Of a stretch of DNA of 64,000 bases, positions 34,601-43,758 are shown one piece after another; position 1 is the first letter of the stretch, and each line of letters opens with the position of its first letter. The notes below the pieces were generated by a model. That model did no database searches. It was not told where the DNA came from and saw only the letters and a program-made list of their open reading frames with translations. The translations under genes and the position numbers were made by a program. The DNA lies in assembly GCA_000972765.1 (NCBI GenBank), contig CP011265.1, forward strand, positions 558,001 to 622,000, read 5' to 3'. Origin of the DNA: Verrucomicrobia bacterium IMCC26134 (GTDB lineage Bacteria; Verrucomicrobiota; Verrucomicrobiia; Opitutales; Opitutaceae).

Positions 34601-36955
34601 GTGCCACACCTCAGGCTTGCACGTGTCGGGTTAAAACTAACATTTAAAGGCAAGCCCTTGAAAATTCCATTTATCAGTCTAGCTCCCCCCGGACCGAAAT
34701 CGTCATGGCCTTGGCGTTGGGCGGTAACAGTGGGGTTGGGGCTGGTCTTATATTTTTTGGCAGACGCACGAGCGTTACGGCGCCTGGAGTGGCTTGCGGA
34801 GGATTTGCGGATCCGGTTTCGCGCGGGCTGGCAGCAGACGAAACCAAGTGGCTCGGTCGTCTTGCTGGCGATGGATGAGCTCTCGGTGAAGACGCTCGGT
34901 CACTGGCCTATCGCGCGGCAGCAGCATGGACAACTGATCAATCTGCTCGGGCGTGATGTCCCGGCTCGGCCGACGGTCATGGCTTGGGACTTCTTTTTTA
35001 CCGATTCGAGTTTTGATCCTGAGCTCGACAAGCTCTTCACCGAGCCGTTGAGGAAACTGCCTTTCCCTCTGATCATGGGAGCTTTCACGGATCCAGCGGC
35101 GCGAGGATTCTGGTCGGGAGGCAAGCCTGCGACCACCTTGGGTCTGACGCAGCCCATCCCCTGTGACGCGGCTACGCTGGGCGCGCTTATTGACAACCGT
35201 GGTGCAAACCTGCCGATCAACGGTTTGTTGGCGACGGCGAGTTTTGCCTTTCTTGACGCCGATGCCGACGAGGATGGGGTGGTGCGTCGCCTTCCGATGG
35301 TTCGTCGCGTCGGCGATCGTGTGCTGCCTGGCCTCGTGCTGCAGACCCTGATGGCCCATTGGCAGGTGGGGCCGGCGGATGTGAGCATCAAGCTTGGTAA
35401 AGAGATAGTGCTCCAATCTAAGCATGCCGGAGAGCACCACATCCCGATCGACCGGCAGGCGCATTATATCATCAACTATCGCTACGAGCAGGCGGAAAAA
35501 TACAACCCCGACGGCATACCGACTCTCTCTTACTCGGGCGAGGACGAGCCTCCGGATAAAAAGCCCGGGTTGCTCGACCGCCTGCTGCCGCGGGTGGAGT
35601 TTGGCGACACGAGCGTGCCGGTGGCTCCGACGGGCGGGCGTATCCTTGTCGTAGGTGAAGTGGCGACGGGCATGACCGATCTTGGGCCCAGTCCCCTGCG
35701 CGGCGAGAGCCCGAAGGTGCTTTTCCATCTGAATGCCCTCGAAAACATCCTGGCGGAGGATCATCTCCGGCACACGCCGCTTTGGCCACCGCTGGCGGCA
35801 CTATTGCTGGCGGGTATGGGGGCCGCGCTGGTGCTTGAAAAGTATTCGTTTCCTAAATATGTTAGCATTGTGTTTGTTTTGACCTTGGCGCCGGCTGCGG
35901 TGGCCGCGGGGGCTCTTTTACATGCGAACCTCATGATCCCGCTGGCCGTGCCGCTCCTTGGGCTGTCCTTGCAGCAGGCGATCATCACGACGATGAAGAT
36001 CCGGGAGGAGCAGGAAAAACGTGACCGCATCCGCCGCATGTTCGGCTCTTATGTGTCACCGGAGTTGGTGCGCCGCATGGTTGAGGCGCGCACGGAGCCA
36101 CAGCTCGGCGGGCATGAGGAGGAGGTGACTGCCTTCTTCAGCGATATACAGGGTTTTTCGGCTTTCTCCGAGGTGCTTTCGCCATCCGATCTCGTGGTGC
36201 TGCTCAATGAATACCTAGGCGGCATGACCGACATTCTCCAGCGGGAGGGCGGCGCTTTGGATAAATACATCGGCGATGCCATCGTGGCGATGTTCGGCGG
36301 CTTGGTGCCCCTGCCGAACCACGCCGCGCGGGCCTGCGAGGCGGTGGCGAAGATGCAGAAAAAGCAGGCCGAGCTCAGAATCTACTGGCAGTCGCAGGGC
36401 CTGCGCTGGCCGCCTCCGGTCCACGCGATGAGAACCCGCATCGGGCTCAACTCAGGCGAGGTCGTTGTCGGCAACATGGGTTCTCATCACCGGTTTAACT
36501 ACACCATGATGGGCGACGTGGTGAACCTTGCCGCCCGTTGCGAAAGCGGCGCGAAGTCCTTCGGCGTCTATTCCATGACGACCGAAAACACGGTGCGTCA
36601 GGCGCTCGCTAAAAACTGCCAATGTGTTTTCCGGTCTCTCGACCGCATCGTGGTAAAGGGGCGCCACGAGCCGGTGGAGATTTTTGAAATCGTCGGATTG
36701 GAGGCGGATATAAATGACGAGACCCGTGCGTGTCTGGAAAAGTTCGCCGAGGGCCGCGCACACTATTTGAAGCAGTCCTGGCCGGAGGCGATCGCGGCGT
36801 TCACCGAGGCTTCTAAACGGGAGCCTCTGCAGCCGCAGCGCGATGCGGGAGTGGAGTCTAATCCATCCCTTGTGATGATCGAGCGCTGCCAGCACATGCT
36901 TCACGAACCACCGCCCGCCGATTGGGATGGTGTCTATCTTATGAAGGGCAAATGA
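34601..36955 (+). CDS. CHASE2-domain adenylate/guanylate cyclase (class III)
   Basis: The frame opens at a GTG at 34601 (784 residues); a TTG at 34658 is an alternative start and the upstream sequence does not settle it. A membrane segment at about 38-54 is followed by a periplasmic CHASE2 sensor (about 60-385; VVLLAMDELSVKTLGHWP, MAWDFFFTDSSFDPELD, GGRILVVGEVA), then three membrane segments (about 393-460). The cytoplasmic class III cyclase domain covers about 500-690, with metal-binding Asp515 in FFSDIQGFSAFSE and Asp559 in YIGDAIVAMFGG. A short TPR-like tail follows. It should make cyclic AMP in response to an envelope signal. The stop overlaps the start of a FecR gene (ATGA), which suggests joint function. 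Confidence 0.9.
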   Translation: MPHLRLARVGLKLTFKGKPLKIPFISLAPPGPKSSWPWRWAVTVGLGLVLYFLADARALRRLEWLAEDLRIRFRAGWQQTKPSGSVVLLAMDELSVKTLGHWPIARQQHGQLINLLGRDVPARPTVMAWDFFFTDSSFDPELDKLFTEPLRKLPFPLIMGAFTDPAARGFWSGGKPATTLGLTQPIPCDAATLGALIDNRGANLPINGLLATASFAFLDADADEDGVVRRLPMVRRVGDRVLPGLVLQTLMAHWQVGPADVSIKLGKEIVLQSKHAGEHHIPIDRQAHYIINYRYEQAEKYNPDGIPTLSYSGEDEPPDKKPGLLDRLLPRVEFGDTSVPVAPTGGRILVVGEVATGMTDLGPSPLRGESPKVLFHLNALENILAEDHLRHTPLWPPLAALLLAGMGAALVLEKYSFPKYVSIVFVLTLAPAAVAAGALLHANLMIPLAVPLLGLSLQQAIITTMKIREEQEKRDRIRRMFGSYVSPELVRRMVEARTEPQLGGHEEEVTAFFSDIQGFSAFSEVLSPSDLVVLLNEYLGGMTDILQREGGALDKYIGDAIVAMFGGLVPLPNHAARACEAVAKMQKKQAELRIYWQSQGLRWPPPVHAMRTRIGLNSGEVVVGNMGSHHRFNYTMMGDVVNLAARCESGAKSFGVYSMTTENTVRQALAKNCQCVFRSLDRIVVKGRHEPVEIFEIVGLEADINDETRACLEKFAEGRAHYLKQSWPEAIAAFTEASKREPLQPQRDAGVESNPSLVMIERCQHMLHEPPPADWDGVYLMKGK

Positions 36956-37818
36956 AACACGCGGCCCGGATTTTTTTCATGGCTACGTTGGCGGGCCTCC
37001 CGCCTGTCCAAGTCTTGGCGGAGGACGGTGCCGTGCTGATTACGGGTGCGGAGTCGCCGGTGAGGCTGGAGGCGCTCACGGTCACGGCTTCATCGCGTTG
37101 GTTTGAAATCACCGAACTGGCGGGACGGGTGATGTTGCGTCCGGAAGAGGCGGGCGGGCCGGTGCTTTTTCCGAAACGCGGCCAGGAGTTTACTCCTGGT
37201 GAGACGGTCACGACTGGTGAACGCTCGCGCTTTGAGCTGACTGGTTCGGAGGTGGCGCGATGGCGCTTGGGCTCCCGCACCGTATTCCAGTTGCACAAAG
37301 CCGGCGCGCGGCTGCTGGCCGGCACGGCGCTGGCGATGGTGCCGGAGAAGGCCAGGTGGACGGTCGAGACCTTTGGCAGCCAGGTCCGCCTCGGCGAAGG
37401 CACCTGGATACTTCAAGCGGTTGAAAATGAAGGCGTGAAAGTCATCTGTCTCGATGGTCCCTCGCAGCTGGAAACGGACGTCGTGCTGGATGCCTCGCAC
37501 CCCGGAGTGGCTACTCAGGCAGCGGTCAGGCTAAAGCCCGGAGAGTTGATTTTTATACGACCCGGCGCTCGCGGGTTTGGGCCATTGGTGACGATCTATC
37601 TGGAGGAGCTTTTGGCGACGAGCCGGCTGGTGGGAAGTTATGCCAAGCCGCTGCCTCAACTGACCCGGCTGCGTAACCTCGGCATCGCGCAGCGCGAACA
37701 ACTAAAGGCCGTGACAGCCGCCTTGGTGGCGGGCGCGAAAGGCAGCGACGGCTTCGACGTGTATCTGCCCAAAGCCCCGCCTGCCGCCAAGTCTGCGGAT
37801 GAGCCGAAAGGGGAGTAA
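36952..37818 (+). CDS. Secreted FecR-domain protein coupled to the cyclase
   Basis: The ATG at 36952 overlaps the cyclase stop and gives 288 residues with a signal peptide ending near VLAEDG. The FecR-like beta domain is seen in PGETVTTGERSRFELTGSEVARWRLGSRTVFQ, followed by TFGSQVRLGEGTWILQ and VKVICLDGPSQLE. The C-terminal third is helical and ends in a Lys/Pro/Ala tail. Translational coupling suggests that it works with the CHASE2 cyclase in the periplasm, perhaps as a ligand or modulator; this is inferred from position only. The end is 13 bases from the convergent nitronate monooxygenase gene. Confidence 0.83.
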   Translation: MKHAARIFFMATLAGLPPVQVLAEDGAVLITGAESPVRLEALTVTASSRWFEITELAGRVMLRPEEAGGPVLFPKRGQEFTPGETVTTGERSRFELTGSEVARWRLGSRTVFQLHKAGARLLAGTALAMVPEKARWTVETFGSQVRLGEGTWILQAVENEGVKVICLDGPSQLETDVVLDASHPGVATQAAVRLKPGELIFIRPGARGFGPLVTIYLEELLATSRLVGSYAKPLPQLTRLRNLGIAQREQLKAVTAALVAGAKGSDGFDVYLPKAPPAAKSADEPKGE

Positions 37819-37831
37819 GGCGGGCCTCGAT

Positions 37832-39286
37832 TCAGGCGGGTTGGATGGCGTCGTTAACCGCCTGGCCGAGCAAGGCGCGTATAACATCGGCCGCGTGGTA
37901 GGTTTCCCGGCCCGGAGAGAGGTATCGACCAAGAGCGGAGATATCGTTGCCAGCGGTGATAAGGGCGGCCTCGTTGCCGTCGGCGTTACGCTGGCCGAGA
38001 CCGATGGTGGCGAGCAGGCCATTGCAGAGGCACTTGCGTCCCAGGGTGTCGGCTAGGTCGCCGCCTTTACCCAAGTAGGCCGCCTCGGGTTCGCCTGCGC
38101 AACGGTAGCCGAAGGAGCCATCCTCCCGGGTGTAGGCTTGGCGAAGGTAACCGAGGTCGCAGACCCGTTGCCGTGCGGCGTAGACTGAGGGTGCGGACAA
38201 GGTTCCGGCCAGGCCGAGGACCTTGAACGGAAATCCGGTTGGGGAGGCGAGCGGATCGGTAAAGACACGGGCCGCTCCTGCGCGGATGAGAGCGAGAGTT
38301 TCGCTTCTCAGGGATGGTTCGATGCCGGATTCTTCGCAAAACGCGAAGGCGGTGCCGACCTGCACCCCCTGGGCGCCGCAGGCGAGTGCGTCGGCGAGTT
38401 TGGACGATGTGGCGCTGGCCCCTGCGAGCCAGAAGGGGAGGCCGAGGGCGCGGATTTTATCCAGTTCTGGCACGTCGCGCGGGCCGTAGACGGGCTCGCC
38501 TTCGGGGCTGAGTTGCATGGGGCCTCGGGGCGGGGCGTTGTGGCCGCCGGCGAGCTCGCCCTCGACCACGAAACCGTCGACCCGTCCATTCGATTTTCGT
38601 GCGAGGGTGGTGGCCAGGGCGGCAGAGCTGACGATGGCGATAAACTGCGGGCGCCGCAGACGCGGTGGCCCGCCGTCGACGAAGATGCGCGGCGAAAAAT
38701 GCAGGCGTGGAGCGGTGGCCGGGGTTGCGCCCGAGGGCGCGGGGGCGAGGTCGAATGGCAGCTCGGCGTTCTCTCCTGCAGCGAACTGATCAAGCACGCC
38801 GGGGATGTCGCGCGGGATGCCTGCACCCATGAGCACGTAGTCAACACCGGCCAGCATGGCGCCGTAGAGTGAGGGCAGGGTCGCAAATTGGATTTTCTGG
38901 AGCAGATTCAGGCCGACGAGGCCGGAGTGATTTTCCTTGGCGAGGAAGACCTCCACGAAATTTGCAGCGACGGTGAGCTCGATCAGGGCAGGGGAGGACT
39001 GCGCGCCGGGCATGGGCACGGCTGCATAGGGCGAGCCGGCCTGAATGCCGCCCTCACGAAAATACGCGTTTAGAATCCGGGCGGAAATTGCCGGAAAGGG
39101 AAAGGCGGCGAGTGCGCGGCGCAGATCCCCGTCCGTGTCGCCCTGCTGGAGGCGGCGGGCGAGCACGACCGGCAGGAGGGTTCCGGATACGACCCCGAGC
39201 TGGCCTTGCGAAGCGACGGCACGGGCAAGACGCCAACCGGAGACCCCTACGCCCATGCCCCCTTGGATTATTTGCGGATGAACCAT
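37832..39286 (-). CDS. Nitronate monooxygenase-like FMN TIM-barrel protein
   Basis: The 484-residue product starts MVHPQIIQGGMGVGVSGW, the FMN-binding entry of the nitronate monooxygenase/2-nitropropane dioxygenase family. Later strands fit: VDYVLMGAGIPRDIPGVLD, VDGFVVEGELAGGHNAP with the His-Asn region typical of the family, PFWLAGASATSSKLADAL and GAQGVQVGTAFAFCEESGI. It is longer than typical bacterial members (about 320-380), with extra C-terminal sequence containing several Cys residues. Some such long forms are annotated next to PfaD-like enoyl reductases. Substrate is unknown. It stands alone on the minus strand, 152 bases after the 706-residue protein gene. Confidence 0.8.
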   Translation of the reverse strand: MVHPQIIQGGMGVGVSGWRLARAVASQGQLGVVSGTLLPVVLARRLQQGDTDGDLRRALAAFPFPAISARILNAYFREGGIQAGSPYAAVPMPGAQSSPALIELTVAANFVEVFLAKENHSGLVGLNLLQKIQFATLPSLYGAMLAGVDYVLMGAGIPRDIPGVLDQFAAGENAELPFDLAPAPSGATPATAPRLHFSPRIFVDGGPPRLRRPQFIAIVSSAALATTLARKSNGRVDGFVVEGELAGGHNAPPRGPMQLSPEGEPVYGPRDVPELDKIRALGLPFWLAGASATSSKLADALACGAQGVQVGTAFAFCEESGIEPSLRSETLALIRAGAARVFTDPLASPTGFPFKVLGLAGTLSAPSVYAARQRVCDLGYLRQAYTREDGSFGYRCAGEPEAAYLGKGGDLADTLGRKCLCNGLLATIGLGQRNADGNEAALITAGNDISALGRYLSPGRETYHAADVIRALLGQAVNDAIQPA

Positions 39287-39438
39287 AGGGGGACAATCAA
39301 AGCGCGACCTGTCCGTTCAGAGAAAGCGGCATATCGCCGTCGGAGGCGGTGAGACGCGGCCTTATTATTGGCTATTCAATCCACTTCTAGGCCGTTCGGC
39401 ACCGCATCCTGTCCCCGAGGAAACCCACCCCATGAACT

Positions 39439-41559
39439 TTACTTGGCCTCGGTTGCGGGACGGGCGGGGGCAAGGGCCGCGGCGGCGGTGAGCTCGTCGA
39501 GCAGCAGGGCGCTGACACGCTCGATGCCGGTGCGGGCGAGACTGCTGGCGGGATAGAGTCCTTGGGCGGCGAGATACTGGGTGAGGGCGGCGGCCTCGTT
39601 GCCCGCCGCTTCCTGGCGTTTGGCGGAATCGACGCGCCCGACAAAGGCGGCTACCCGAGGGGCGAGGTCGGCACGGCGCTGGTTTACGATCACGTCGTTA
39701 GGCGTGAGCGTGCAGGCGGCGTCGAGGGCCTCCCAGGCGGCGAAGGCGTTGTTTTGGGCTTCGAGCTCCTTGGCTTGGGCGAGGTAGATTTCGACGCGGG
39801 AGATGCGCTCGATGATTTCCTTCAACTGCGGTCCGCGCACCGCGTCGGAGAGCAGTGCGATGGCGAGCTCGCTGCGCTGGTCGTAGATGCGGCGGAAGTC
39901 ACCGCGTTTGGAGGCGTCATCGAAAAGCACGGCGGCTTGAGAACCGAGGTCGACCTGCTGGGCCATGTTCTCGGTGTAGGTTTTGAGCGCGGGGTTGAGC
40001 GGCCAGAGACCGGCGGCGCGTTGGATCCCCTCCTGGGCGCGGGCGAAGTCCCCGCTGGCGGCGGCTTGTTGGGCGCCGTAGAGGGAAAGGGTGCTCATGC
40101 GCTGGGCGGCGCGGAGGGCGGAGGTGACCTCGCTGGTGCGGAAATCCTTAGCGGTGGCGCCGATCTGGGCGACGAGTTTGTCGACGGCGTCGTAGTCCTT
40201 CAAATCGGCGAGTTTGCGGGCCTCGTCCACCTGTTTGTAGAGGTTGAGTAGGACCTGTTTTTTCTCTCGCTCGAATTGGGCGACGGGCGGCAGGAACTCA
40301 CCGAGGAAAAAGCTTTCCTGAAGGCGCTCGAGAGCGGCGACGAGCTGGCCGTCGGCGTAGCTGGCGCGCACGCCCTGCATGGAGGACTCGGTCTCGTTCA
40401 TGGCCTCGCGGGAGAGGAATTCAAGGGTCTCGACGGTGACGGCGAGGTCGCTGGAAGGCAGGAAGGTGGATATCTCTTTTTTCAGCTTGGGCTCGATACT
40501 CTGGGCGGAGCCTTTGAAAATGTAGCGGTAGAAACTGGCGGCGATGAGGCAGTGTTGGAAGCGCCGCTGGAGGAAAAGGGTGACCAGCGTGCTCTGGAAC
40601 TGGAGCTTGGCGGCGATGCCGGTGATCACGGCGCTGCCCTCGGAGGCCTTGATCTTGGCCTCGGTCTCGGCGAGGTCGCGGGTGCGGAAGAACTGGGCCA
40701 CCGGTCCGGCGGTGGCGGAACCGCTGAGGGCGGAGGACGAGCCGGACGCGGGCTGGTTGCCCTGTGTGTTCCCTTTGGTCGCGCCAGCGCCAGAAGCGCC
40801 GTTCACGTTCACATTTGTGGTGGGTCCTGAGATCCCCGGCAGGGAGGATGCGTTCGAGACGACGTTGGCGCCCTCCTTGGCGATGAGGTCGCCGGAGTAG
40901 CTCACGGCTGCCTGCTGCTGGCGGCGGATGCGATCCAGCTCGGCCTGGGTGACGCCGATGGCCTCCTTTTCGTCACGGATGCGCCAAGCATTGAAGACCT
41001 CGTTGGCGATGGAGAGGCTGGCGCCGCCGTCGGATTCGAATTCGCTGGCCCGATAGAGGAGCTGCCAGGCTTTGCGGGTGTTTTCGGCCGCGGCCTCGCC
41101 GGTGCGGGTGGAGAGGAGGTTGAAAATCTCGTTCACAATGGCGCGGTAGACGTCCTGGTCGATGGACTCGGGCTGGCCGAGGTAGCGCTCGAAGCGGGCG
41201 CGGAAAACGCGAAACTGGCCTACATTGTAGGTGTGGCCCTTCCAGTTGACGGTGCCCTCCTCGGGGTTGAAGGCGTCGCTATCGGTGTCGAAGGCCTTGT
41301 TGATGATCGAGAGGAGGGTATTGCTCTCGATGTTGCCGGTGCCGAGGACGTTCAGGGCGGACTCGGCGGCGGATTTGGGTGCGCCGGAGGCGGTCGCTGG
41401 AACGGCTGGAGCAGCGGAAGTGGCTGCGGCTTTGCTGGCGGCGGCCTTGGCGGCCTTCGTGGGTGCGGCCACGGCGGCGGCGGGTTCGCCGGCATCCTGG
41501 GCAGGCGCGACGGACGCGAGGCAGAAGGGCAGGGCGAGTAAAAGAAAAAGAAGGCGCAT
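39439..41559 (-). CDS. Large secreted protein of unknown function
   Basis: The 706-residue product has a signal peptide (MRLLFLLLALPFCLASVAPAQ), then an Ala/Lys/Pro-rich linker to about residue 65. A helical region follows (FDTDSDAFNPEEGTVNWKGH, VFRARFERYLGQPES), then a Gly/Asn/Ser-rich stretch near 245-290, then long helical segments that resemble degenerate TPR units (LYGAQQAAASGDFARAQEGI, AWEALDAACTLTPND). No family was recognised. It is the third gene of a tight set (21-base gap) after an ABCG-like transporter and a lipoprotein, so I suspect a cell-envelope role. Confidence 0.75.
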   Translation of the reverse strand: MRLLFLLLALPFCLASVAPAQDAGEPAAAVAAPTKAAKAAASKAAATSAAPAVPATASGAPKSAAESALNVLGTGNIESNTLLSIINKAFDTDSDAFNPEEGTVNWKGHTYNVGQFRVFRARFERYLGQPESIDQDVYRAIVNEIFNLLSTRTGEAAAENTRKAWQLLYRASEFESDGGASLSIANEVFNAWRIRDEKEAIGVTQAELDRIRRQQQAAVSYSGDLIAKEGANVVSNASSLPGISGPTTNVNVNGASGAGATKGNTQGNQPASGSSSALSGSATAGPVAQFFRTRDLAETEAKIKASEGSAVITGIAAKLQFQSTLVTLFLQRRFQHCLIAASFYRYIFKGSAQSIEPKLKKEISTFLPSSDLAVTVETLEFLSREAMNETESSMQGVRASYADGQLVAALERLQESFFLGEFLPPVAQFEREKKQVLLNLYKQVDEARKLADLKDYDAVDKLVAQIGATAKDFRTSEVTSALRAAQRMSTLSLYGAQQAAASGDFARAQEGIQRAAGLWPLNPALKTYTENMAQQVDLGSQAAVLFDDASKRGDFRRIYDQRSELAIALLSDAVRGPQLKEIIERISRVEIYLAQAKELEAQNNAFAAWEALDAACTLTPNDVIVNQRRADLAPRVAAFVGRVDSAKRQEAAGNEAAALTQYLAAQGLYPASSLARTGIERVSALLLDELTAAAALAPARPATEAK

Positions 41560-41580
41560 GGGTGGGCGGGGCGGTCGGGC

Positions 41581-41952
41581 TCAGAGTTTGCGCAGGGCGT
41601 TGACGTAAAGCAGGCCGCCGCGGCGGACGGTGAGCTCGAGGCGGTAGCGTTGGGCGACCATGAGGTTCGCGCCGAGGGTGTCTGCGATGAACACGGGCAG
41701 GCGGGCGGGTTCGGTGCCGAGGGGGCGCACAGCGATGAGGCGGCCGGTGCCTTCGCGCCACTCGAGTTGGGCGTCGATCTCGGCTTCGAGGGTGTAGCGG
41801 TTGCCTTGGAGGTTGTCGGGGGCGTTCAGATAGGCGGCGACGGGAAACGGCTCGCCCGTCTGGCGGGCGCAGCCGGGGGCTAACAGCGCGAGCACGAGGG
41901 CGAGGCAGAAAAAAACCGGCCGCAGCGCGGCGCTTGGGTGGGGACGACGCAT
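41581..41952 (-). CDS. Small lipoprotein
   Basis: I start at the ATG at 41952 (MRRPHPSAAL), 20 bases past the transporter stop; this gives 123 residues. The signal sequence ends in LLAPGC, a fair lipobox, so the Cys should be lipidated and the protein held in the inner or outer membrane. The mature part is a short beta-rich domain (NRYTLEAEIDAQLEWREGTG, RLPVFIADTLGANLMVAQRY). No family recognised. Position between the ABC transporter and the large secreted protein suggests one functional unit. Confidence 0.72.
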   Translation of the reverse strand: MRRPHPSAALRPVFFCLALVLALLAPGCARQTGEPFPVAAYLNAPDNLQGNRYTLEAEIDAQLEWREGTGRLIAVRPLGTEPARLPVFIADTLGANLMVAQRYRLELTVRRGGLLYVNALRKL

Positions 41953-41972
41953 AGGTTTGCTAGGGTAAACGT

Positions 41973-43658
41973 TCAGGGCCAGCGCTGGGTTGCACAACCC
42001 CAAAAGACCAGCGCGGCGCCTAGCACGGCGTGGATGCCCAAGATGGCGAGAGCGGCGGGGGCACCGGCCAGCCAGCCAGGGTCCAGCAACATCACGGCGT
42101 CGTAGAAGCGCGAGTCAGGCAGATCACGCATCGCGGTGAGGTAACCGGACCAGCCCCAGTAAGTGGCGATGAACGGCCGCACGCTCCACACCAAGGCGGC
42201 AGGAAGGGCGAGCACCACGCCAGAGAGAGGGAGTTGAAAACCGACCAGGTAAATGGAGAGCAACGAAGCACGGTCGGGCGAGGTCAGCAGGGCGGAGATC
42301 CCGAGACAGACGATGCTCATGGAGGCTCCGACTGCGGCGAGCACGGCGAGTTGGGGCAGCCATGCACCGGGGAAGGCGCAGAGGAGCTTCACGAAGACCG
42401 TCATCCACACGCCTTGTGCGGCGCCGAGCCCGGAGACAAAGAGGAGCTTGGCCGCGGCATAGGCGCCTGGACGCAAGCCGGCCATGCGCTCCTTCTCGAA
42501 CAGGGCGCGCTCGCCGGCGATCTCGCGGGCGCCGTTGTTGCTGCCCATCAGGCAGAGCAGGATCACCTGAAACAGGATCAGGCCTGAGACGAGGGTCGCG
42601 GTGTTGGCGGCGGCATGGCGGAACTCGGCCCTGGCTTGCAGGGTTTCGAGGATGCCGCCGTTTTGCTCGAGCCCCAGTCCGCGCAACTGCGGCAGTCCGC
42701 CGAGGGCGAAAATCACCACTAGACACGGGAAACCGAACGTGATCGCGGCGGTGAGCAACAAGGTCGCGCGGTCGCGCATGAAGAGCCGGCCGCGCCGCAC
42801 CAGCAAAGTGATCAACTGGCTGACTAAGGCCGGCCGTGCGGCTTGTGCCGGGGTGGGGCGGGGCGGGGCTGAGGGCTCGTCGCAGGCCACCTCGGCAACG
42901 GCGCGGGCGGGCGGAGCCGGCACGCGGCGTTGCCGCCAGTGGTCGAGCGGGTGCTCGGCCAGTCGATCGTAGAGAAAGAGCGCGTCCTGGATGCCAAAGT
43001 GATCGAGCAAGGCTGGCAGCGACCCTTGGAAAACCACCGCGCCCTCGTAAACCACGGTCACGGTGTCGAACTGGTCCAGTTTCGCGAGATTGTGAATCAC
43101 GCAGAGCACCGTGCGTTGTTGCTCGGAGACGAGGCGGCGCAGCACGGCCAGAATCTGGTCCTCGGAGCGGGGGTCGAGGCCGCTGGTGACTTCGTCGCAG
43201 AGCAGGCAGGCGGGCTCGGCCGCGAGTTCAAGGGCGAGACCGAGGCGGCGGAGCTGTCCGCCGGAGAGTTTCTCCACCACGGTGTCGGCGCGCTCCGCAA
43301 GGCCGACCAGACCGAGCAGGGCGGCGAGCCGGCCTGCGTCGTGGTTTTTTCGATACAGGCGTAGGGCGGCGTCCAGCGCCTCGGCGACGGAGAGTTTGCC
43401 GTGGGCGATGCTGAATTGCGGGGCGAAAGCCACCTCGCGCAGGAGCTCTTCGGCCCGGGCGACGCGGCGGCCGCGCAGGAGGATGTCGCCTCGCGCAGGC
43501 AGGATGCCGAGCAGGCCCTTGAGCAGGGTGGTCTTGCCGCAGCCGGACGGGCCGATGAGGGCGTGCAGTTGTCCGGCCGCGAAATCGGCGTCGGCGCCGT
43601 GCACGAGGGCGGCGGCCCCGGCGCGGGGGAGGACATCTAGCTGACGGCAGGCGAGCAT
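41973..43658 (-). CDS. ABCG-like half transporter (ATPase fused to ABC-2 permease)
   Basis: The 561-residue chain carries an ATPase domain first (about 1-235): Walker A GPSGCGKTT, signature KLSGGQLRRLG, Walker B CLLCDEVTSGLDP, and the His of the switch in LCVIHNLAK. A linker is followed by an ABC-2 type membrane domain (about 285-561) with six hydrophobic segments. ATPase-before-membrane order in one chain is the ABCG arrangement, which is less usual in bacteria than separate subunits. It would act as a dimer in the inner membrane, probably exporting a substrate. The lipoprotein and large secreted protein that follow with about 20-base gaps may be partners or cargo. Confidence 0.87.
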   Translation of the reverse strand: MLACRQLDVLPRAGAAALVHGADADFAAGQLHALIGPSGCGKTTLLKGLLGILPARGDILLRGRRVARAEELLREVAFAPQFSIAHGKLSVAEALDAALRLYRKNHDAGRLAALLGLVGLAERADTVVEKLSGGQLRRLGLALELAAEPACLLCDEVTSGLDPRSEDQILAVLRRLVSEQQRTVLCVIHNLAKLDQFDTVTVVYEGAVVFQGSLPALLDHFGIQDALFLYDRLAEHPLDHWRQRRVPAPPARAVAEVACDEPSAPPRPTPAQAARPALVSQLITLLVRRGRLFMRDRATLLLTAAITFGFPCLVVIFALGGLPQLRGLGLEQNGGILETLQARAEFRHAAANTATLVSGLILFQVILLCLMGSNNGAREIAGERALFEKERMAGLRPGAYAAAKLLFVSGLGAAQGVWMTVFVKLLCAFPGAWLPQLAVLAAVGASMSIVCLGISALLTSPDRASLLSIYLVGFQLPLSGVVLALPAALVWSVRPFIATYWGWSGYLTAMRDLPDSRFYDAVMLLDPGWLAGAPAALAILGIHAVLGAALVFWGCATQRWP

Positions 43659-43758
43659 GGGTGTTCATGTAACAGGATAAAAACGGCATCCCGTCGAGCA
43701 TCCCTAGAAAAAAGCCTTTGCGCGCGGCGGTGGATTTTGCGCGGATGACCGTCCCGCC

